Positions 55,802 through 60,267 of a stretch of 60,267 bases of DNA are shown here, in pieces (position 1 is the first letter of the stretch; every line of letters starts with the position of its first letter). The notes beneath the pieces were generated by a model that did no database searches, was not told the DNA's origin, and saw only the letters and a program-made list of their open reading frames with translations. A program made the translations under genes and the position numbers. The DNA comes from Planctomycetia bacterium (GTDB lineage Bacteria > Planctomycetota > Planctomycetia > Pirellulales > Thermoguttaceae), in contig JAUNBG010000021.1 of assembly GCA_030527205.1 (NCBI GenBank), positions 1 to 60,267 on the forward strand, in the 5' to 3' direction.

Positions 55802-57244
55802 TTAATTCGGAGTAACTTCTTCCGTTGCCGGTTGATCCGAAGCCGCTTCTTCCAGCGCTTGCGGTTCTTTGACATTTTCAACCGCAGGATTTGTTTTTAT
55901 TGAATCTGTCGTTGAAGAATTGTTATTGGTTTTATTACTCTTGGGCGGCTTATTCGTTTTTGTTTCCTTATGAACCGGTTCTTTTAAAGGTTGCTCTATT
56001 AATTCAGTAAGAACTTCAGGAACAGCTTCCAAATCTTCTTTAACATTCCGATTATCTTGGAAAACAGAAATAATGAGCGTTATCAAAATTGCGATTGAGA
56101 CGATTAAGACCGAAGTAAAAATGATATTCCGTTGCTTGTTGATCTGATTATTTTTGACCAGCGCCTCATAATATTTATTCAACTCTTCAATCGCGACATT
56201 TTGCATTTTTAAGGCATCGCCTGGACCTCCCGGAACAGGAACCTGAACCATTTGATTTAAAAGAGACGAATCTTCTTCCGGAAGTCGAAAAAAATCTTCT
56301 GAAGAGATCATTTTTTCCGACTTCTTTGCAGCAGAAAAGTCTCTTCTTTCAATTTCAGCTCCTTCCTTTGCGTAATCGACATTAAAAGAACTAAAGGTTT
56401 GCTGTTGAGCAATGATTTGTTCTAAATGAAAATTTTCCAATGAACCGGTTCGAGCCAAGGCAACAAGTTCTGCTGTCAGATCATCAGAAATATCAAGCGA
56501 CGGCAACGGCTTGGTCAAATTTAAAACCAAAGAATCAGGAATCATTTGAACAACCGACTCTTCCTGGCTCCCCTTTAAAATACATTTCCATTGACAAGTT
56601 ACTCCGGGCGGATATTTTGTATAAAATGAACTGAAGGAAACTTTCCATTGGATTTTCGTCGGAAGAAGAGCGAGCGCTTCAATCAAAAGTTGCTGAATAT
56701 TTTGGTCTTCTGAATAAATCAAACAAACGTTTTGACCCGTCAACGCTGTATTCGCAAGAACGCCAGCCCAACCGGCATCGCCCGTCAATGTCTGCCAATA
56801 TTGACAAACAGACGCCGGCAAAGGTTCGATATTAATCGTTTTGGCAGCTGGAAACCATTGCGGCTCTTGATTCCATTGAGACACAAAAAGAGAATCCGCA
56901 TTCGATAACAGGGCTGCCTGATTATATTGCTGATATTCTTGATTCGTGAAAAGAAAATGATGAGCAATTTTATTTGAGCGATTACTGTAATCCAATCCCG
57001 CGTCTGCAATTCGCGAAATAATATGTTGCTCTCTTCCGTTCATTTGAAAAATCAAAGAAGAATAAACGACCGGATTATTCTTCCCGTCAGAATTGGGAGG
57101 ATTTAAATATCTATAACCGCTTAACGACTCAAGCATTGTCATTATATTTTGAGCAAGCCCCGTTGTACACGCAACTGTACAAAAACCGCGCGAACCAAGT
57201 TTGAGTCCTTTATCGACCGAAGTATAAATTAATTCGTATGGCAT
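55802..57244 (-). CDS. GTPase-associated protein 1 (GAP1-N2-like), single-pass membrane protein
   Basis: It has 480 residues. The N-terminal 320 or so residues begin YELIYTSVDKGLKLGSRGFCTVACTTGLAQNI, with a YSNRSNKIAHHFLF motif and a WQTLTGDAGWAGVLANTAL segment. By eye this resembles the N-terminal and middle domains of GTPase-associated protein 1, proteins encoded next to unusual double or zinc-ribbon GTPases in predicted NTP-dependent conflict or signalling systems. After a linker there is one transmembrane helix (about 371-393: IIFTSVLIVSIAILITLIISV) and a C-terminal tail rich in Lys, Asn, Thr, Glu and Pro. It lies 136 bases downstream of the GTPase gene and probably acts with it at the membrane. 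No clear ribosome site precedes the ATG. Confidence 0.78.
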   Translation of the reverse strand: MPYELIYTSVDKGLKLGSRGFCTVACTTGLAQNIMTMLESLSGYRYLNPPNSDGKNNPVVYSSLIFQMNGREQHIISRIADAGLDYSNRSNKIAHHFLFTNQEYQQYNQAALLSNADSLFVSQWNQEPQWFPAAKTINIEPLPASVCQYWQTLTGDAGWAGVLANTALTGQNVCLIYSEDQNIQQLLIEALALLPTKIQWKVSFSSFYTKYPPGVTCQWKCILKGSQEESVVQMIPDSLVLNLTKPLPSLDISDDLTAELVALARTGSLENFHLEQIIAQQQTFSSFNVDYAKEGAEIERRDFSAAKKSEKMISSEDFFRLPEEDSSLLNQMVQVPVPGGPGDALKMQNVAIEELNKYYEALVKNNQINKQRNIIFTSVLIVSIAILITLIISVFQDNRNVKEDLEAVPEVLTELIEQPLKEPVHKETKTNKPPKSNKTNNNSSTTDSIKTNPAVENVKEPQALEEAASDQPATEEVTPN

Positions 57245-57380
57245 GATTACCGCTCACTAATAAAAAATAGAGCCAAAAAACTTTTAATGAAACCTGTTAA
57301 AAACCGATATCTTATTCTGGTTACAAATCCAGAAGTTCCAATAAATTGAATTAAAAACGTTCCGCTTTGTAATAAATGAA

Positions 57381-58667
57381 CTATTTTTCATGTTGAAAGA
57401 TTCCGTGAGTTGTTTGTGAAATAGCATACAACAATGGAACTTCAACCCATATTGATTTTAAACTATTGACACGAAATCCCCATTCTTGCGTTTTTTCATT
57501 GAAAACAGGCGGACCTCCGGTTGCGCTAACCGGAATATAAGTAACATTTGACGCAAAATCTTCAATTTGAGTAACCATTTCAGGCAAAACTTTTTTTAAT
57601 AAAGAACGAAGCGTTAAAGAGGCCATTTGAACCATATTATCCAAAAAAATGATTTTTTGCGATTTAAAGGCTCGAGCCCAGGGATTTCGTTCTCGAAAAG
57701 TCGGCAGAAGTTCTTTCCAGGCGTCATATTTTGTAACAACGACAATAAAGGGATAAGGATATTTGTCGCGGGAATGCAATCCCATTTCAGATCGCGTTCG
57801 TTTGATAACTTCGGAAAGAACCATTTCCTGGCGCAACGGCGAACGAGTAAACGCCTCAAAAGTATCCTTCTGAAGTTGCGGATCATTGGATTCATTTCGG
57901 CAGAGCGAACGAAATCGGCTGTCCTGAATAAGATCATAGATGAAAAAAATGCAATGACTTTTTCCGAGATGACGCGTCACAGGAAGGGAAGCGCTATCGC
58001 TGTCTCGCATTGGCAAATAACTTTCGCCTGCATTATCATAAAGAGAAAGGGACAAAGATATTTGCGAACGATTTTCAATATTGGGATGATCCGAAGTCGG
58101 CGTTAAAGAAAAGAGAAACGGCTGCAAATAAGTTATATTTTGATTATTGACCAATACAGAATTATACAGGTCGCCCTGTTCCTGCGTTTTTTCGATTTTA
58201 ACCGTTGCCGATTCATCGTCGTTCATAAATTGCGAGGTTTCATAATCCAGCAACCTTGCGTTCATTTCCGGGTCGGCATCAGAGAACATCATTGAGAAAT
58301 TCGAGGGAAAAGTCTTGCGCAAATTCCAAGTCATTGCGGTCAGGAAATAAGATTTTCCTGAACCAGGCGCTCCAGCAATGGAAACGAAAAAGGAGTCCGT
58401 TTCTAAAAAGGAGCGGGGAATCTGCAGATGACAATATGGGCAGGCCAGTTTCTTACAATGAAAACCGCGACGATCCATTGCATTTCCAGCAAGGTCAAAC
58501 TGGACAGGCAAAAAACGTTCTTTATCAGATTCTCCCAAGCGGCTGTCGCCCATTAAATCGGGAGCTTCAGAAATCCATAAAATATTCTCAACAGGAAAAA
58601 TCGACCAGCAATGAGGACAAGTTATCCGTGAACGAATTGGATAGGAATCGTTTTTCGTTTGACTCAT
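57381..58667 (-). CDS. Zinc-ribbon-containing GTPase (double-GTPase/GAP1-system type)
   Basis: The ATG at 58667 is chosen because AGGAG lies 5 bases upstream; a start 6 codons earlier is not preceded by one. The protein of 428 residues opens with a split zinc ribbon (CPHC at about 17-20 and CPYC at 76-79). It then has a Ras-like GTPase core: P-loop GAPGSGKS (99-106), Walker B/switch II DNAGE (D211-N-A-G), the G4 motif TKYD (312-315) and a G5 SAT (381-383). The order and spacing are those of TRAFAC GTPases, with a large insert between P-loop and DNAG. It is probably the core switch of the minus-strand module, since the next genes are the GAP1-like protein and membrane partners. It is cytoplasmic with no membrane segment. 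Confidence 0.85.
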   Translation of the reverse strand: MSQTKNDSYPIRSRITCPHCWSIFPVENILWISEAPDLMGDSRLGESDKERFLPVQFDLAGNAMDRRGFHCKKLACPYCHLQIPRSFLETDSFFVSIAGAPGSGKSYFLTAMTWNLRKTFPSNFSMMFSDADPEMNARLLDYETSQFMNDDESATVKIEKTQEQGDLYNSVLVNNQNITYLQPFLFSLTPTSDHPNIENRSQISLSLSLYDNAGESYLPMRDSDSASLPVTRHLGKSHCIFFIYDLIQDSRFRSLCRNESNDPQLQKDTFEAFTRSPLRQEMVLSEVIKRTRSEMGLHSRDKYPYPFIVVVTKYDAWKELLPTFRERNPWARAFKSQKIIFLDNMVQMASLTLRSLLKKVLPEMVTQIEDFASNVTYIPVSATGGPPVFNEKTQEWGFRVNSLKSIWVEVPLLYAISQTTHGIFQHEK

Positions 58668-59209
58668 TTTGGCTCCTGTTAGCATATTTATTCCTGAAAA
58701 CTTTGACGACCATACTTTTTTTATTATAATGTATTTGGAAATTTCTTTCTAGAGAAAGTCTCTCAAAAAGAAATAATTTATTGAATATTTTTATCATTAT
58801 TAAGAAATATTACAAAAAAGCTCTCTGGTTTCTGCTTTTTTAACATTTTGTGAAGAATATTGTTCAAGCCGATTGATATATTCTGAGAAGATTATGCTCA
58901 GTGCTGTCCAAAATCTCCAAAACTGGGGACGCGAGTCGGGCAACGCCAAAAAAGTTACGAAAAGACAAAAGTTGTTGACCAAACCGGTTTGAGATTGAGA
59001 TAACAAATGGTTTGGACAACAACTTTCGGATTCAGAGATTCGTCTATTTTGTCGCGTTCGACTTCAATATTTTATCCGTTTATGTCAGGCAAATGCAATA
59101 GAGAATGATTGCCAATAAAACCGATTGCAATGATTATGCAGACGGCAACGAATTTTGTTGCCGAATCATAATTAAAACTCAAATATTGAAAAATCGAATA
59201 AGTTTTCCA
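58668..59209. other. Intergenic region between the foldase fragment and the GTPase module
   Basis: About 540 bases containing the probable promoter of the GTPase module. It is AT-rich. The minus frame 58800-59006 has no features. No terminator for the upstream minus-strand foldase gene with a clear T-run was found. Confidence 0.45.
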
Positions 59210-60267
59210 TTAATCATTTAAGTCTCGCGGAATAACGATCCATTCAAAACCGGCGTCTTTTTTCAAAGATTCAATCCAATCTCGATGAAAATCTAAATTC
59301 TTAAGTTGATTCGCTTGAGTTTGAGCTTGATATCCGAGTTGATCCATATTATCGAGTTGAGTCATAATGACATCATCGGGATCTTTTTCTGTAATTTGAA
59401 GAACGAAAACGCGATCTTTGGGTTGATTGTAAGCGACATCAATTTCATTGACGTTTAACTTATCAGCTTTTTCATAAAACTCTTTGCCCGGAGCGATAAT
59501 CGCCTTATTTTTCTTTTCCGATTCGCCATAAGCAACTCCTTCTTCTCGAATTTCTCCGAATTCAAGCGACGGATTGCGGAACGAACGCGAAAAATCAAAC
59601 CAGGAAAACTTCTGAGTTGAAACAAATTCCGCTTTTGGACTCTGCGAAACAACTTCGGAGAGCGGTTTGTTTTGAGTTCGAACGTTATCAACTAACGTTT
59701 GAGCGTCTTGCATAGCCAATTTGATCGCTTCTTGAATTTTCCAGGTTTCTAAAACAAGATCTTTGACCTCATCATATTCCGGAAGATGTTCCGCCTTGAC
59801 TGCCGTTGTTCGATAAAGATAAATTGCGTCATCAATCAATTCTGTCTTTATTGGCGAATAAGCAACCGGAACGCTTGCATAAACTTCTTGAAGCGATGAC
59901 TCGGGAAGAATGTCTAACAATCTTGCTTCTTCGAAGGAAATCAACATTGGAACAGTTTCTTCGCCTTTGTTCTGTGTTGTTTCCATAAAATCAAAACCGT
60001 GATCGACAGCCATTTGACGAATATCAACTTCTTTAAGATCGCTTTTCTTCGCAACATTTGCCCGAATATGACTTAATGTCTTGGAATACGCGGCCAGTTC
60101 GTTATAAATTTCATCAATTTCGGCTTGCAGTTTTTCAGTCGCAAGTTTGCGACGAATATCGCCTTCAACTTGCTCCAATGAAAAATAACCGTCATCCGCA
60201 ATTGTTTCGGCAGCAGAATCTGCCGGAGCCGCTTCTTCTGTCGCCGGTTGAGCCGGAGCCGCTTCTT
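59210..60267 (-). CDS. C-terminal part of a PpiD/SurA-like foldase (partial at window end)
   Basis: The frame is open to the end of the window. A TTG at 60178 is not a credible start because the preceding codons read as an Ala/Pro/Glu-rich linker (PATEEAAPADSAAE) continuing into VEGDIRRKLATEKLQAEIDEI. The visible 350 residues include DEVKDLVLETWKIQEAIKLAMQDAQTL, the helical segment found in PpiD-type foldases after the parvulin domain, and a final KDPDD followed by a helix and FEWIVIP. A parvulin active site is not in the visible part. It would be a periplasmic chaperone, perhaps membrane-anchored by an N-terminal helix outside the window. The second foldase in the window is at 39574-41502. 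Confidence 0.7.
   Translation of the reverse strand, partial: EAAPAQPATEEAAPADSAAETIADDGYFSLEQVEGDIRRKLATEKLQAEIDEIYNELAAYSKTLSHIRANVAKKSDLKEVDIRQMAVDHGFDFMETTQNKGEETVPMLISFEEARLLDILPESSLQEVYASVPVAYSPIKTELIDDAIYLYRTTAVKAEHLPEYDEVKDLVLETWKIQEAIKLAMQDAQTLVDNVRTQNKPLSEVVSQSPKAEFVSTQKFSWFDFSRSFRNPSLEFGEIREEGVAYGESEKKNKAIIAPGKEFYEKADKLNVNEIDVAYNQPKDRVFVLQITEKDPDDVIMTQLDNMDQLGYQAQTQANQLKNLDFHRDWIESLKKDAGFEWIVIPRDLND

Noticed and set aside
50068..58667. Thermonuclease as an effector of the GTPase module
   Set aside because: It is 470 bases downstream with a repeat between, and membrane-anchored thermonucleases are common in planctomycetes, so membership is only a weak possibility.
1..60267. tRNA, rRNA, riboswitch or CRISPR arrays across the window
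   Set aside because: I looked for cloverleaf-like arms, rRNA-conserved strings and evenly spaced repeats and saw none that I could support.

Overview
This 60 kb window looks like chromosomal DNA of a low-GC, probably anaerobic member of the Planctomycetota, perhaps a gut-type lineage. The lineage call is inference. It rests on a DUF1559 pseudopilin with an H-X9-DG-like C-terminus, a TAT-signal Gfo/Idh/MocA oxidoreductase, a small sigma-region-2-like protein, a FlgI-like lipoprotein away from flagellar genes, very large secreted repeat proteins and a [FeFe] hydrogenase. I saw no rRNA, tRNA or CRISPR array.

Layout. (1) 1-6794: a giant secreted-type surface protein with Fn3-like repeats, a parallel beta-helix and a PKD-like domain, starting just after an in-frame stop. 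(2) 7633-15338, minus strand: an exopolysaccharide or capsule cluster (UDP-GlcNAc 2-epimerase, pyruvyl transferase, Wzy/EpsG-like membrane protein, GT4 glycosyltransferase, CapK-like AMP ligase, opine-dehydrogenase-like protein). (3) 16552-23517, plus strand: an autotransporter with C-terminal beta-barrel, a sigma-like fragment, a secreted protein with an Asn/Gln-rich tail, and a membrane metallophosphoesterase with an altered active site. (4) 23636-28266, minus strand: lipoprotein, arabinose/fucose-isomerase-like enzyme, Gfo/Idh/MocA enzyme and DUF1559 pseudopilin, transcribed as DUF1559, Gfo, isomerase, lipoprotein. Facing away on the plus strand (28842-33070) are an ornithine-cyclodeaminase-like dehydrogenase, a GntR/LacI-type hybrid regulator and an SSS sodium symporter. 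Together these look like a nutrient uptake and catabolism locus. (5) 33633-41502, plus strand: FlgI-like lipoprotein with helical repeats, SMC, and a tandem-parvulin foldase. (6) 41785-48707, minus strand: a 1.6-kaa unknown protein with an extreme acidic tract and a TAT-exported [FeFe] hydrogenase. (7) 49189-50709: IS66 remnant and a membrane-anchored thermonuclease. (8) 51184-58667, minus strand: a four-gene module of zinc-ribbon GTPase, GAP1-like protein, coiled-coil membrane protein and GYF/zinc-ribbon/TM2 protein. (9) 59210 to the end: the C-terminal part of a PpiD/SurA-like foldase.

Two things stand out. One is the GTPase module at 51184-58667, which resembles the GTPase-associated (GAP1) systems proposed as NTP-dependent conflict or signalling systems but carries unusual membrane partners. 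The other is a family of about 110-bp non-coding palindromic repeats, with at least seven copies, ends AGGAAGTTCTAAAAA / TTTTTAGAACTTCCT and an internal hairpin. These repeats lie only between genes, and one copy supplies the stop codon of the hydrogenase.
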